Of a DNA stretch of 64,000 bases, positions 25,203 to 35,488 are shown piece after piece; positions within the stretch are counted from its first letter, which is position 1; each line of letters begins with the position of its first letter. Location: contig CM069599.1 in the NCBI GenBank assembly GCA_035771175.1, positions 35,993,562 through 36,057,561 of the forward strand, written 5' to 3'. A program made the translations under genes and the position numbers. The notes under the pieces are model-generated. The model ran no database searches and was not told the DNA's origin. It saw only the letters and a program-made list of their open reading frames with translations. Source of the DNA: Paratinospora sagittata (taxonomy: Eukaryota; Streptophyta; Magnoliopsida; Ranunculales; Menispermaceae).

Positions 25203-26579
25203 ATGGCTACAACAGTAAAAGAAGGTTCTCTTGGAAAGGAGAAAACCAGGTTATCCCCTTCAGCCCCTCAAAATCAAGACTCACCAAGAGGAAAAAGAGC
25301 AACAAAATCATTAAATCCAGATTCTTCTGAAAAGGGTCTTGCAATTCAAAAAGATAAATCAACAACACCTCATTATCTTAAACACACGGTAAGTTCAGCC
25401 AAAGATGTCTGCATGTATGGGAAGAAGCAAGCTTCTGATGACACAAATTTGAAATATTCTTCGAGTAGAAGAAGATCCATTGAACCATCACCACCACCCC
25501 AATCTACCCTGAAGAGAACTTTATCAGCAAATACAAGAGGAACAACACCACCACCACCGGTCAAGCCTTCAACTTCTTCTTCATCACCCATTACTAAAAA
25601 TGCAGTTTCCAATAAAAATGTTTTGGGCAAGACATCCAAAAGTCTAAGGAGTGGGAAATCTCAACCAGTTCTTACAAGGCCAGCGAGCATTAAGAAAAGT
25701 GCAGTTTCTAGTTCCACCACAACCTCAAAGAAAGAAGCTAAGAGCAAGATCTCAAGTGCCCAAAAGAATTCAAGTAAATCTGATGTTACTGAGAAACAAG
25801 AGGTTATTATTAAACCTGAGCAAGAAGAAGATAAAGATGCATCAGCCCAAGATGTTGTTGGAGAAGAAGAACCCATTACAATTATGACTGAGGAAGGAAC
25901 TAAAGATGATATCCAACAGACCCATGATCAAATGGAGCCCGAATCAACAAATCCTGAAGATGAGAAGCACAATGATATCTATGACTCGTCTAGTTTGTCA
26001 GAAGAGAGAGAAGTAAATTCAAATGATACAATTCAAGAACAAGAAGAGAAAGGAAGTGAAGTCCCAGAAATTGATAATATGGGACAAGGAGATGAAGCCC
26101 AAGACAAAGTAACGGGAGAACTTAGCAGTAAAATTGAAGAAGCAGGCAAAAATGAAAATGGGTCTGAGGTAGAAACCAAGAATGGAGAAGAATTAATGGA
26201 AAAGTTGAGAAGTCAGGCAGAAAAAGTGGCTCCTTTGGAAGATGGAAGTGAAGGAAACACCACACCACGCAAGTTAAATTTTAGGAAAGTCAAAGAATTG
26301 GAAAAGATGGAAGCAGATTGTGGAACCCAGAAGCTTAAGTTCAAGGAAAGAGCAGAAGAAACACAAGGAAATGTAGAAGTAAAACCAGAGCAGGACAATG
26401 TGGTCTTGAAGCGCCAAGATGTTCAAGGGAAGAAAGAGTCTCCAGCATACAATGATGTAATAGAGGAGACAGCAAGCAAGCTTGTGGGGAAGAGGAAGAG
26501 TAAGGTTAAAGCACTAGTTGGGGCATTTGAGACTGTTATCTCATTAGAGAATGAGAATCAGCAAACTGAAGATTCTTGA
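25203..26579 (+). CDS. plant calmodulin-binding domain protein
   Basis: A single-exon coding region of 458 residues. The C-terminal 80 or so residues match the plant calmodulin-binding domain family: VVLKRQDVQGKK near 400, then VIEETASKLV and the basic amphipathic segment KSKVKALVGAFETVISL, which in this family binds calmodulin in a calcium-dependent way. An upstream RKLNFRKVK / QKLKFKERA pair belongs to the same domain. The N-terminal half is low-complexity, rich in serine, threonine, lysine and proline, with the short motif DVCMYGKKQ that is typical of these proteins. The middle (about 195-330) is acidic and probably disordered. No enzyme domain, signal peptide or membrane segment is visible. 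The start is the first ATG in the frame, 26 bases after the inferred 5' UTR acceptor. Family members are thought to act in calcium signalling; the partner and process here are unknown. Confidence 0.88.
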   Translation: MATTVKEGSLGKEKTRLSPSAPQNQDSPRGKRATKSLNPDSSEKGLAIQKDKSTTPHYLKHTVSSAKDVCMYGKKQASDDTNLKYSSSRRRSIEPSPPPQSTLKRTLSANTRGTTPPPPVKPSTSSSSPITKNAVSNKNVLGKTSKSLRSGKSQPVLTRPASIKKSAVSSSTTTSKKEAKSKISSAQKNSSKSDVTEKQEVIIKPEQEEDKDASAQDVVGEEEPITIMTEEGTKDDIQQTHDQMEPESTNPEDEKHNDIYDSSSLSEEREVNSNDTIQEQEEKGSEVPEIDNMGQGDEAQDKVTGELSSKIEEAGKNENGSEVETKNGEELMEKLRSQAEKVAPLEDGSEGNTTPRKLNFRKVKELEKMEADCGTQKLKFKERAEETQGNVEVKPEQDNVVLKRQDVQGKKESPAYNDVIEETASKLVGKRKSKVKALVGAFETVISLENENQQTEDS

Positions 26580-27408
26580 TTTACCAAAAGAGATCAACCC
26601 ACCCTCGTGACAGATACTGTCACAAATTTAATTAAATCTTTGATTCTGATTCATTTATTTGTTATGAATTCTTTTGCGATATGTGTAGTATGTGATTTTC
26701 AAAAGATATATAATCATCACACATTTCGAATTGCCTCTTCTAATCACACCCTTTGCCAAGTTCACTTAAAACGTTATTAAACGAGAACCATGCTAAAAGG
26801 TCATAAAAATCTCATCTGAGCATACTTCGGAACATCATTTTGGGCGGTTCAAACCACCATATGAACTTTAAGTACGAATTTAGCAGGTTTGTTGGAACCA
26901 CTAATGGACCTAATGAAACACTTCTCAGATTGAGGGCAGCAGTTCAATTTCCCAACAACCATAGCTTTCCTTGATAGCTTCAGTGAAAACTGTAGCCATG
27001 TTCTCCATTGAAGGACACAAAAAGATAGAATTTTTTGACGTTCTTCGGGTACCCTTTACCATTTACTTGCTTCACCAGAAAGCAGAAAGAAAAAGGAACG
27101 ATTTCAGTTTTTTTTTTCCAGCAATTGTATCCCTCCACTGTTTTAATGGATGGCCAAACTAGTACTATAAAACATGATTTTATGGAGCCAATCTATATAA
27201 ATGCTCCAAACCCAGTGTCTGTTATCTGGCTAAAACCCCTTACTGGGTCGAAGAAGTGTTGCAGATAACATGTTTAACAAAAAAAAGACATGAAATCAAA
27301 TGCGATAAAATAAAAGAAAAGAACATCGAAAAAAAAAGGTGGGAAAATGTAGCCAGATATTGTAGCGAGAAACAACGATGAGTTTCAAGCAATCTTCCAC
27401 TGGCAAAG
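26580..27408. other. 3' region between convergent genes
   Basis: The first few hundred bases are presumably the 3' UTR of the calmodulin-binding gene. The right part could be 3' UTR of the possible leftward gene ending at 27409. I found no other feature; short open frames near 26971-27268 have no recognisable character. Confidence 0.4.
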
Positions 27409-27659
27409 TTACTGTTGGCTCCAAGCGGCAGACGGGTTGCCATGGATCGGCACCTGCTGTTGACTCTGATTTGGAGCCTTTTTTTTTTCTTTAAGTTTCT
27501 GTGTTTTAGTTCTTCTTCATCTGATTCTTAGTACATCAGACCAGAAGAACATGAAACAAATCACACCCACAAAAAAAAAAAAAAGGCAAAACAGAGATTC
27601 ACGTAAGTAGAAGAACAAACGAATCATCAAAACCCTAATGCTCTCTCCCAGTTCTCCAT
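27409..27659 (-). CDS. possible small housekeeping gene, unidentified (model incomplete)
   Basis: I do not recognise this gene. Downstream of a good minus-strand promoter, an ATG at 27657-27659 opens a short frame (MENWERALGF then stop). Further on, a frame ending at 27409-27411 codes a C-terminus-like segment, lysine-rich then APNQSQQQVPIHGNPSAAWS plus two glutamines, 22 residues from 27477 to 27412. A possible acceptor (AACACAG) lies just upstream at about 27500. The two pieces are about 150 bp apart and would have to be joined by splicing that I cannot resolve. The segment has the residue balance of real protein, and the promoter is strong, so a small spliced gene is plausible. It could equally be an upstream open frame plus chance sequence. 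Confidence 0.3.
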
Positions 27660-27724
27660 CTCAGAGATCAGAACTAGGCAAGTCCTGCGACGAAACCCTA
27701 CGGCTCTATCGTTTCATTTTTATA
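27629..27724 (-). promoter_or_regulatory. core promoter with TATA box and telo-boxes
   Basis: On the minus strand TATAAA occurs at 27719-27724, about 60 bases upstream of the ATG at 27657-27659. Two telo-box motifs (AAACCCTA on the plus strand) lie at 27629-27636 and 27693-27700. Telo-boxes with site II elements are typical of plant genes for translation and other housekeeping functions. Confidence 0.5.
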
Positions 27725-27755
27725 AGACTTTCTCACGAGCCTCAGCCAACTGTGC

Positions 27756-27869
27756 TGAGCCTCAACATGGGTGTGGGGATTTCGAGTTGGTTTGGGCTCT
27801 AAGCTGCGGCCCTGAGCCTCAACATGGGTGTGGGGATTTCGAGTTGGTTTGGGCTCTAAGCTGCGGCCC
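27756..27869. repeat. 57-bp tandem duplication carrying TGGGCY motifs
   Basis: Two copies of one 57-bp unit (27756-27812 and 27813-27869), by eye identical. Each contains GGTTTGGGCTCT and ends CTGCGGCCC, so each gives a site II motif (TGGGCT on plus), and the last gives TGGGCC on minus across its edge. The block is immediately upstream of the TATA box of the leftward promoter, so the duplication may double the number of promoter elements. Confidence 0.85.
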
Positions 27870-30044
27870 AAATATTCTTATGCCCGTTATTTTTTATCAC
27901 ATCCCATATCTATAAACTTTTCTCTTCTTCTTTTATTTTTTATTTTTTATATTTTAAATTAGAAATGCCTTTTTTTTTTTGATTTTTCATAATCTTCACA
28001 TCCTTGTATAAGAGACTATTCTCAATGCAAGAGTAAAATGTTAGACCTCTTCTAACGAAAACGCCTTTAAGAATCGAAACCTGTGAGTTAACCACTCGGT
28101 GAATCAAAAATATTTTTTTGACTTAAAATATATACATAAAACTATACCCAACCTGGTGTGGTGCATAATAAGCGGTGGATGTTTTTTTTTTTTTTTCTCT
28201 GTAATGATGCGGTGACTTGATGTATTGTCATCGTTTTAAATTGTATATAAATCTAATCTAATCTAATCTAATCTTATATTATTACATGAAGGGACCATTC
28301 ATTACCTTTACAATTCTTTTTAAAACTTTTCAATTTCTCTACCAATTTTTAATCTACTATTTTTTTTTTCTCTCCTATACTCACCTGAACTCCTTGTTTT
28401 TAATTTCATCTCTTTTACAATTTTTATTTGTCTCTCAAACGAAACTTGTTAGTGTCAGTTTTTTCAAAGTTGTAGATTATAAATTAATCTATGTTGATCA
28501 AAGTCATATATATTATAATAATCATTATCTAATTTGGCATTTTTTTTAAGATTATAATAATTCTCTTGTTCTAAAGTACATCCTCCAACAATATCATGAA
28601 TTATGTTAAAACACACCAAGCACATAGAAAAGTAACCCCCCCTCACAACCAATGACAGATAGAATCCGACAACAAGGATCATAGGCACACGACACGACCA
28701 TGAAAACTAATAACCATGCTTGCCCCATTATTTTACAAGTAGAGGGGAACTGAAACCTCCTCACTTGTGAAAGGAGGAGGGGTACATTTGATATGAAACT
28801 TAATATGTTCATTGATATATGCGAAGTTTAAAAGGCCAATATACCTATGAGCGCGCACACTGAGTGCTTTGGTGGAAGTAGTCTTGGAGGATTACTAACG
28901 TGATAGGGCAAGGCTTCTTATAAGTAGTTAATAGGAGACTAATATATCTCTAATCCAAACAATATATACATATATTGATCCTTTTGTATTGCAAGCATCA
29001 TTAATTCTTTTGTTTCCTTTTATTTTCAGTCAAATTTAAAATACAAAGAAAAGTATGAAGTTAAAGAACAAATTTACTATTAACAAGTCATTTTCCTCCA
29101 ATAAAAGTATATATATATATATATATATATACATTTTTAAGAACATATGAAACCAATCACTAAAAAAAATGATCTTGGGTTTGAAAGTTGAGGAAAGAAT
29201 ATATATGAACCAGAGATTCATTCATGGGCAGTGGAGCCTGATAATGGGTGTGGTTTCCCCAAGTGATATATGCATGCAACCCATTTCCCAAAATTGCTAT
29301 GCTTTCACGCATTTCATGGTGCACTTTAAACCCTAAATAAAAGTTGAAGAAACTTGGTGTTATAGATATATATATTGTTGCTATCCAAAATAATTCACTT
29401 GTTGAAAAACAATGTGCTAGCTCTGACTAAAGGATCAGATTATTTTGAATTTTAAATGGGTTACATAGAATAACTTTCAAAGTTTAAACTGGTCAATAAA
29501 TGTGTCACCCTCCACATACACCTTATCTTCTTTAAAACCCTCTTTCTTTTCTTTATATTTTTCCAATATGGATGGTAGTCGTTGGAAGTCAGTATCATGT
29601 CAAAGAGCTAAAAAAGCATTGAGACAAAAGAATTAAAGGTTTGCCATTTAACATTTATGGGAAGGGAAAAGCATATATAATATATATAGCAGCCAAAGTC
29701 AACATGCACCTCAATTAGATTATTGAAGCTTCTAATGCATAATTGAATGTCCTAACATCTAATCTCTAATCAAATTTCTAGTGGGATTCTTCCAAGTGCC
29801 ATGTGTCAGTGTCTAATAGGTTCTTTGTCGTGACATCATCATCACCTTCATTCTCCATTAATAATCAACTTAGGAGTTTTTATCAGGTTTAAAGGGATAA
29901 AATTATGTTTAACTATTGTTAAAATGATCAATCGAATATATATTATATAAAAAGGGCACTTATATATTTATTGTTTTTGTGAACTTATCATGCATGTCCA
30001 TTAACTCTCTAGAATTTATAATGGGAGAGTTTTATGCTGGGTGG

Positions 30045-30235
30045 GCATTGATCTCTACTAATATGGATATTGTCTCCAACTTAATAACTTTTAAGTCTAC
30101 GTATGAGATTTTACTTCAAAAGACTTCGATACTATTGAAAATGAGATCTCAACTTATATTTCATATGATGAACTTGTTCATATCCAACGTAAGACTATTA
30201 TTTCGGTCTACACATACTCAATACTTTATACATTG
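30045..30235. repeat. dispersed repeat, second copy
   Basis: Diverged copy of the module at 19120-19300, same strand: CTCTACTAATATGGATATTGTC, GAGATCTCAACTTATATTTCATATGAT, GTTCATATCC and CTACACATACTCAA are shared in order. The divergence suggests separate old insertions and not a recent duplication of the ABC region. Confidence 0.6.
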
Positions 30236-30926
30236 AATACGCTAACTCTTTGTATATATATATATCCCCACTTATGAATTAGTATAAATAAAATAAATCA
30301 TGAGGGAGAATATCTTATATTAAAATACTATACAAAAGAGCATAAGCGAAAGAATTATTGTGGAAGTTAGGGAACACAAAAGTCATCTAAAGCTATTTCC
30401 TATGTCTTAGCTTAAATTCTGATGCTTGGAACATATTCTCTTGCAATCTTTGTCAATCTTTCTTAATCTTCTCCAATTACTTTTTGACTCTAAAATGAGA
30501 TTCTTGTGTATAGTTTTACATTTAGAATTAATGAATGAAAATGAAAGGGAATCTTTTGTGGATTAGTGCCTAGAATATTACAAGCATGATGATGAGTATG
30601 AATATTAGTCCCCATTTAATCTACTTTAGGGTTAGAATAAAAGGGTTGGGAAAAAAAGGAAGAGGCCTAGATTTAGAAAGTGAAAGGCATTGAAATTAAT
30701 ATGTGGGGGAGAATCATCTTTTCAGCTTAATGAATTATTATATTATAATCTAATTTACTTTAGTGTGTTATTCTTTAATTAGTAAATTCGATTTAGGTAA
30801 TGGAGGAGTTCTAAGTGATGATCATTATGATGTTGGGCCTGCTTTAATTAAGATGCTTTTGGACGGCTGCCTTCAGAAAAATTGTGGAGATTGAAATAAA
30901 AAAATAAAGATAGATAAATGGTAAAA

Positions 30927-30929
30927 ATA

Positions 30930-30980
<51 letters not shown>
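30927..30980. repeat. (AT)n microsatellite
   Basis: About 25 AT units immediately left of the palindrome. It can form cruciform structures by itself and marks an unstable junction next to the inverted repeat. Confidence 0.85.
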
Positions 30981-30983
<3 letters not shown>

Positions 30984-31022
30984 TGTATAGAAACAATTAT
31001 AGTTGCAAGTTGGTTAGGAATA

Positions 31023-31483
31023 TGTCACGCTTGGGTTGCACACAGTGCCCCCTACCCAGGGTGATGAGTACCCCCGCAGGGCGTACTCCAGCCATTACGA
31101 TCCATAATATTGTTATACCTCAATACACAGCCCGCACACAGCGTCTAGTATCCCCGAGGTTTTTTGTCTCCAAAGAGGGCCTCCCCCAAGATCGAACTCA
31201 TGACCTTATATTCATAAGGTTTAAATTCAAATCTTGAGTAGCCACTGAACCATTGGCTCAGTGGCTACTCAAGATTTGAATTTAAACCTTATGAATATAA
31301 GGTCATGAGTTCGATCTTGGGGGAGGCCCTCTTTGGAGACAAAAAACCTCGGGGATACTAGACGCTGTGTGCGGGCTGTGTATTGAGGTATAACAATATT
31401 ATGGATCGTAATGGCTGGAGTACGCCCTGCGGGGGTACTCATCACCCTAGGTAGGGGGCACTGTGTGCAACCCAGGCGTGACA
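31023..31483. repeat. near-perfect palindrome, probably two SINE-like units head to head
   Basis: Two 226-bp arms (31023-31248 and 31258-31483) are reverse complements with no length difference; I count two mismatches. The loop is nine bases (ACCATTGGC). Read outward from the loop, each arm begins with TTCAGTGGCTAC, like a pol III A box, and about 45 bases later has GAGTTCGATCTTGG, like a B box. That is the layout of a tRNA-derived SINE. The outer right end reads GCGTGACA followed by a short A run. The open frames on both arms are mirror images and not genes. No duplicated target site flanks the pair. The right arm ends 22 bases before the first LTR of the retrotransposon array. Confidence 0.85.
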
Positions 31484-33817
31484 AAAAGGCCTTATGTATA
31501 TATATTGTCGCGACCCCTTCCCGGGTGACGTCACGACCGGCACAGTACCCCAGAGAATGTCACAACCCGACAAACCTGAGGCACTGATAAGCCTCTACTC
31601 AGAAGGTTACATACGATCCAAAGACATAATATGTATATGATCAGGATAGTTGAATTAAATACCGAGATATGGCATCATCATCCAGAATATGAGGTCATCG
31701 ACCCAATCCACAAGATTCGACTATCCTTACTATAAACATGGATATTTTATTATTATTCCATTTAGCATATACATATCAAAAGTTTCTCACGAACTATATG
31801 TTATATATCATAGTATCTGTGATAATTATACATTTACAAAACAAAACACAGATGTCTTCTACTATTTTCCTTATGTGCAAATCAAAACTCACATCAACAA
31901 GAAGTAAGGCAAGCTACACCAACTCTAAGCCTTGCCCTTTCCTTTACGATCTGATCCTGAAAAATATAAGGGAAAATGGAATGAGCTCAACTAGCTCAGT
32001 GAGTACTTTTCACAAAAATCTCCACATATGCACTTATGTAAAACATGTATGTTACTTGAAATAACATTGGTAAATTGAAATGCATTAAGAAAATATATGA
32101 TTCATGCTTCCAAATTAAAGATATAATTATGCATCATTTTCATAAAAGATATGTAGAAAAGCCTCAACAGGAGGTCATATCAGGATAACATTGCCTACAT
32201 TTCCCCCATTGCGCCATGGGTTCAAACCAACACGTTATCCAACTAATCCTTCTACCCTTACATTCCTTAGTGATTCGAAAAGTCCTTTTCACAAGACACT
32301 TTTCCCTAAAGAACAAGTAAATAGAAAGAAATCCAACGCCAAGGTATTTAATCCGAAATACCTAAGGCCATGTTAATGCATAAAATCCGTGCTCATGATC
32401 ATAAATACAATGCACATATATAATATAATGCATATCATTCAAGAATTCAATTTCATTTATCTACAATGCTATACATGGAGAAGTAAGGTGAGAAATACTC
32501 ACAAATCACAAAATTTGGCCTAAGTCCACATTTTTTTCACCAATTCACCAATACTTCAATTGTGTTCACAAATCCTCATCCAAGTCATAAGCCACCCACT
32601 GCAAATTACACATTACACACATACAAATGAATTCTAGAAAAATGAATTTAATCACTTGATTAATTACCAAGTATCCATAACCCATTCCCTTACCATTTCA
32701 GTTACTAAAATAGAATTTTCAGCACATGATCAAAGTATTCATTTGATCACCATGAACACAAAATGTCCATCTCTATCAGTTAATCAATTTTATCCCTAGG
32801 CAAGTTACCTAAGCATTCTTCAAATGCTCTAACATTTCCAGCACTAAATTTTCAGCCAATTACCCATCAACTTGATCAAAATCTATCATTGAACAACTTA
32901 CCAATGTATTGCCATTGCCCAATTTCTAAATTTCCAGCACATGAATTTATCAACTAAAGCATCAATTAATCACTAATTCAACCTAAATGTACTGGTAAGC
33001 ATCTTACCAAATCAGTCTCAAATCTGAAATTTTTCCAGCAACTTGTATACATCATTAAACTCAAAATTTCACATACTTTGCACTCCAATCTTTGTAATTT
33101 ATCATCTCAGAATAGTCAAGACCAATTTCCAATCATAAAACACTACAATTTCAGTCACTAAAATGGGTTCTGACACCCTTGTTCATCCAGGTTTGGAATA
33201 CCCAAATCAATGATAAAATTGTAGTGAATTGAGCCTCAATTACTTTACCAAGCAACAAGGGATTCTCTCTAATTGTTTCAACCAATAATAATGTACCATT
33301 TCAGCAAGTCAAATTCATTAAATTACTACCATTCAATCACTGAAACTTAAGGAATTTATCATTAGAAAACTTACCCATAATCCAGAAATCAAACCCCCAT
33401 TGTTTGAGCTTCAATTCACCTCCATTTCAATCCAAACTTATCACTTTCCAGTTTCAAACTAGCCATGGAAAGTTGTCGCATGTCACATATAATGTATAGA
33501 ATGAAGAGGAGAGTTTGAATATGAAACTTTCACATCTAAAACTATGGATCTCACCTTCATGTGGAGCTCCAAAATCTCCTTCTTCTTCAACCGTATTCTC
33601 AATTTCTCTCAAGCTTAATATTCTGGTATGCACTTCACTTGCATATTTCAGCCACTAAACAATTCATGCCAACAAGCCAACATGTGTCAAAATGAGCTGA
33701 TTTCAACTTGCCACCACTTTCACCTAGTTGCCAACACACAAACAAATCAACAAGTGGCTAATCCATCATGCCAACAAGCTACAAGGTGTCTAAATGAGTT
33801 CATGGTGGCTGAATTTA

Positions 33818-33970
33818 CTTAAGACACATGTTGCATAGCATGCACAAGCCAATAGGTGTCAATTTGCTTAAGACACATGTTACATAGCATGCACAAGCCA
33901 ATAGGTGTCTAAATGAGTTCATGGTGGCTGAATTTGAGTAAGACACCTATTACATAACATGCACAAGCCA
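33818..33970 (-). repeat. short tandem repeats inside LTR 1
   Basis: A unit of about 43 bases built on AAGACACATGTTRCATAGCATGCACAAGCCAATAGGTGTC occurs at 33818-33860 and 33867-33909, with a degraded third copy at 33937-33970. A 26-base phrase, TAAATGAGTTCATGGTGGCT and six more bases, also flanks them twice (33791-33816 and 33910-33935). The same block is in LTR 2 (41439-41591) and LTR 3 (49061-49213). It lies 300-450 bp from the transcriptional 5' edge of the LTR. Confidence 0.8.
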
Positions 33971-34180
33971 CCTTATTTATTTAATTCCCATTCATTCCAC
34001 TATTCATTTATTTAATGAGCATGTGAATATATTAGATTAATTTCCTAATTAACCATAACACATGTCATTTAACACCTAATTTATCATAACACATGATTAT
34101 TGCATGTATTAGACCATTATACACTAATACATATCAAACACACAAATTTATTAAAATACCTCGTACACACAGTATACGAG

Positions 34181-34243
34181 TATTATACACATCGACTACG
34201 TGTACAAGACCACGTATTGGCAGTCCACGTCATCATGACGTCA
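34181..34243 (-). promoter_or_regulatory. candidate LTR promoter: paired TGACG motifs and TATA-like box
   Basis: On the minus strand 34226-34243 reads TGACGTCATGATGACGTG, two TGACG cores 11 bases apart, like the as-1 element bound by TGA-type bZIP factors. TATAATA follows at 34181-34187, about 40 bases downstream in the element's direction. This suggests a short U3 promoter. LTR 2 and LTR 3 carry the same block at +7621 and +15243, LTR 3 with one base change just beside the TGACGTCA. The functional role is inferred. Confidence 0.4.
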
Positions 34244-34267
34244 AGTGCAAAAAGTGGGTCGTTACAA

Positions 34268-34274
34268 TCTCCCC
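34268..34274 (-). other. polypurine tract, first element
   Basis: GGGGAGA on the minus strand, one base from the 3' LTR boundary. This is the expected primer site for plus-strand DNA synthesis. The same sequence is at 41889-41895 beside LTR 2. Confidence 0.65.
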
Positions 34275-34327
34275 AACTTAGGAAATTTCGTCCTCGAAAT
34301 TTAAGATATTGTACTTTAATTATTACC

Positions 34328-35488
34328 TCAAGAGGTGAACAAATCAGGAAAGCTCTTCCGCATCTGATCTTCCCGCTCCCAAGTTTGCTCCTCATTGTCA
34401 TGAAATTGCCATTTGACTCTGACTAAAGGAATTTCTTTATTTCGCAACTTTTGAATCCTCCTATCAAGAATCTGAATAGGCTTCTCTTCATAAGTAGCAT
34501 CCTCGCCAACTTGTAATTGTGTGACATCTAAAATGCGTGTTGGGTCTGGATACTTAGTCGGGTCTGTATGGTATTTTCTCAACATAGAAACATGAAATAC
34601 ATTATGAACACCGACTAACTGAGGAGGTAGAGCAAGTTTGTATGCTAGCGGACCAATCCTCCCCAAGACCTTAAATGGTCCAATAAAACGGGGAGCTAAT
34701 TTTCCTTTCACCCCAAACCGCATTTGACCTTTTCGTGGCGAGACCTTAAGCAATACCAGGTCACCCACTGCAAACTCTAAAGGTCTATGTCGGTTATCAA
34801 AATAACTCTTTTGTCGATCTTGGGCAACTTTCAATTTCTGCCTAATTTGCTTGATCTGTTCAGTATGATCAACAACAACTTTCGGCCCCAATAATTGTGA
34901 GTCTCCCACTTCATACCAGCAAGTCGGAGATCTACACGGCCTACCATACAAGGCCTCATAAGGTGTCATACCTATACTGGCTTGATAGCTGTTATTATAA
35001 GCAAATTCACATAATGGTAAACTTTCACTCCAAGTCCCACCAAACTCTAATGCACAAGATCTGAGCATATCTTCCAGCATCTGAATCACCCTCTCAGTCT
35101 GGCCATCAGTCTGAGGATGAAATGTTGTACTAAGCCGGAGGTGAGTACCAAACCGAGTCTGCATGGCCTGCCAAAACCTCGATGTAAAACGCGGATCTCT
35201 ATCTGATACAATAGAAAGAGGTACCCCATGTAATCTCACAATCTCCCGCACATACAATCTGCTCAGTCTGTCAATCGAGTCTCTGGTGTTCATCGGAAGA
35301 AAGTGCGCAGACTTCGTCAATCTATCAACAATCACCCAGATGGCATCATATCTACCCTGAGATCTAGGTAGCCCTGTGATAAAGTCCATAGTAATATGCT
35401 CCCATTTCCATTCTGGAATGGATAATGGTTGCATCTGGCCTCCTGGCCTCTGGTGTTCAGCTTTTACTTGTTGACACACGTCACATTT
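34328..35488 (-). pseudogene. pol (3' part): integrase core and chromodomain-like C-terminus, first element, after an in-frame TAG
   Basis: This continues the frame of the upstream gag-pol segment after a single TAG (35489-35491). It opens with KCDVCQQVKAEH, the CxxC half of the integrase HHCC zinc finger, whose histidine half lies before the stop. Then come the DDE core (ITMDFITGLP, SDRDPRF, then the PQTDGQTERVIQMLE glutamate), a GPF/Y-like module (APRFIGPFKVL) and a C-terminal segment IQILDRRIQKLRNKEIPLV ... EQTWEREDQM related to the chromodomain of Tekay elements. That domain is thought to direct integration to certain chromatin. A GTG-start protein from 35479 is not a credible product, so I treat this as the separated 3' part of a broken polyprotein gene. 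Confidence 0.85.

Larger units (their letters stand above)
27870..31022. other. intergenic region left of the palindrome
   Basis: No gene is supported over 3.1 kb. Contents that can be named: a short minus-strand stretch (28050-28107) with pol III box-like sequences (CCGAGTGGTTAAC and GGTTTCGATTCT), possibly a SINE fragment; a (TA)n run at 29108-29131; the dispersed repeat at 30045-30235; and a long (AT)n run at about 30930-30980. The rest is AT-rich. Confidence 0.5.
31506..34266 (-). repeat. LTR 1 (3'-most in element orientation), 2,761 bp
   Basis: Plus-strand ends are TGTCGCGACC and GGTCGTTACA, giving the TG...CA termini and imperfect inverted repeat usual for LTRs. It matches LTR 3 at the CTCCACATA site where LTR 2 lacks one C. 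It matches LTR 2 at the GACGTCAAG site where LTR 3 has GACGTCAGG. The small open frames inside are repeated in every copy only because the LTRs are identical. Confidence 0.95.

Noticed and set aside
25373..26398. Minus-strand and alternative-frame open frames across the calmodulin-binding gene
   Set aside because: They are shadows of the 458-residue plus-strand frame, whose C-terminal domain is clearly recognisable.
30983..31484. Two matching open frames on opposite strands (71 and 84 codons)
   Set aside because: They are mirror images produced by the palindrome, and each runs antisense to the SINE-like orientation.
31689..34426. Open frames of 60-108 codons repeated in each LTR
   Set aside because: LTRs of this class are non-coding; the frames recur because the LTRs are copies, and their composition is AT-rich non-coding.
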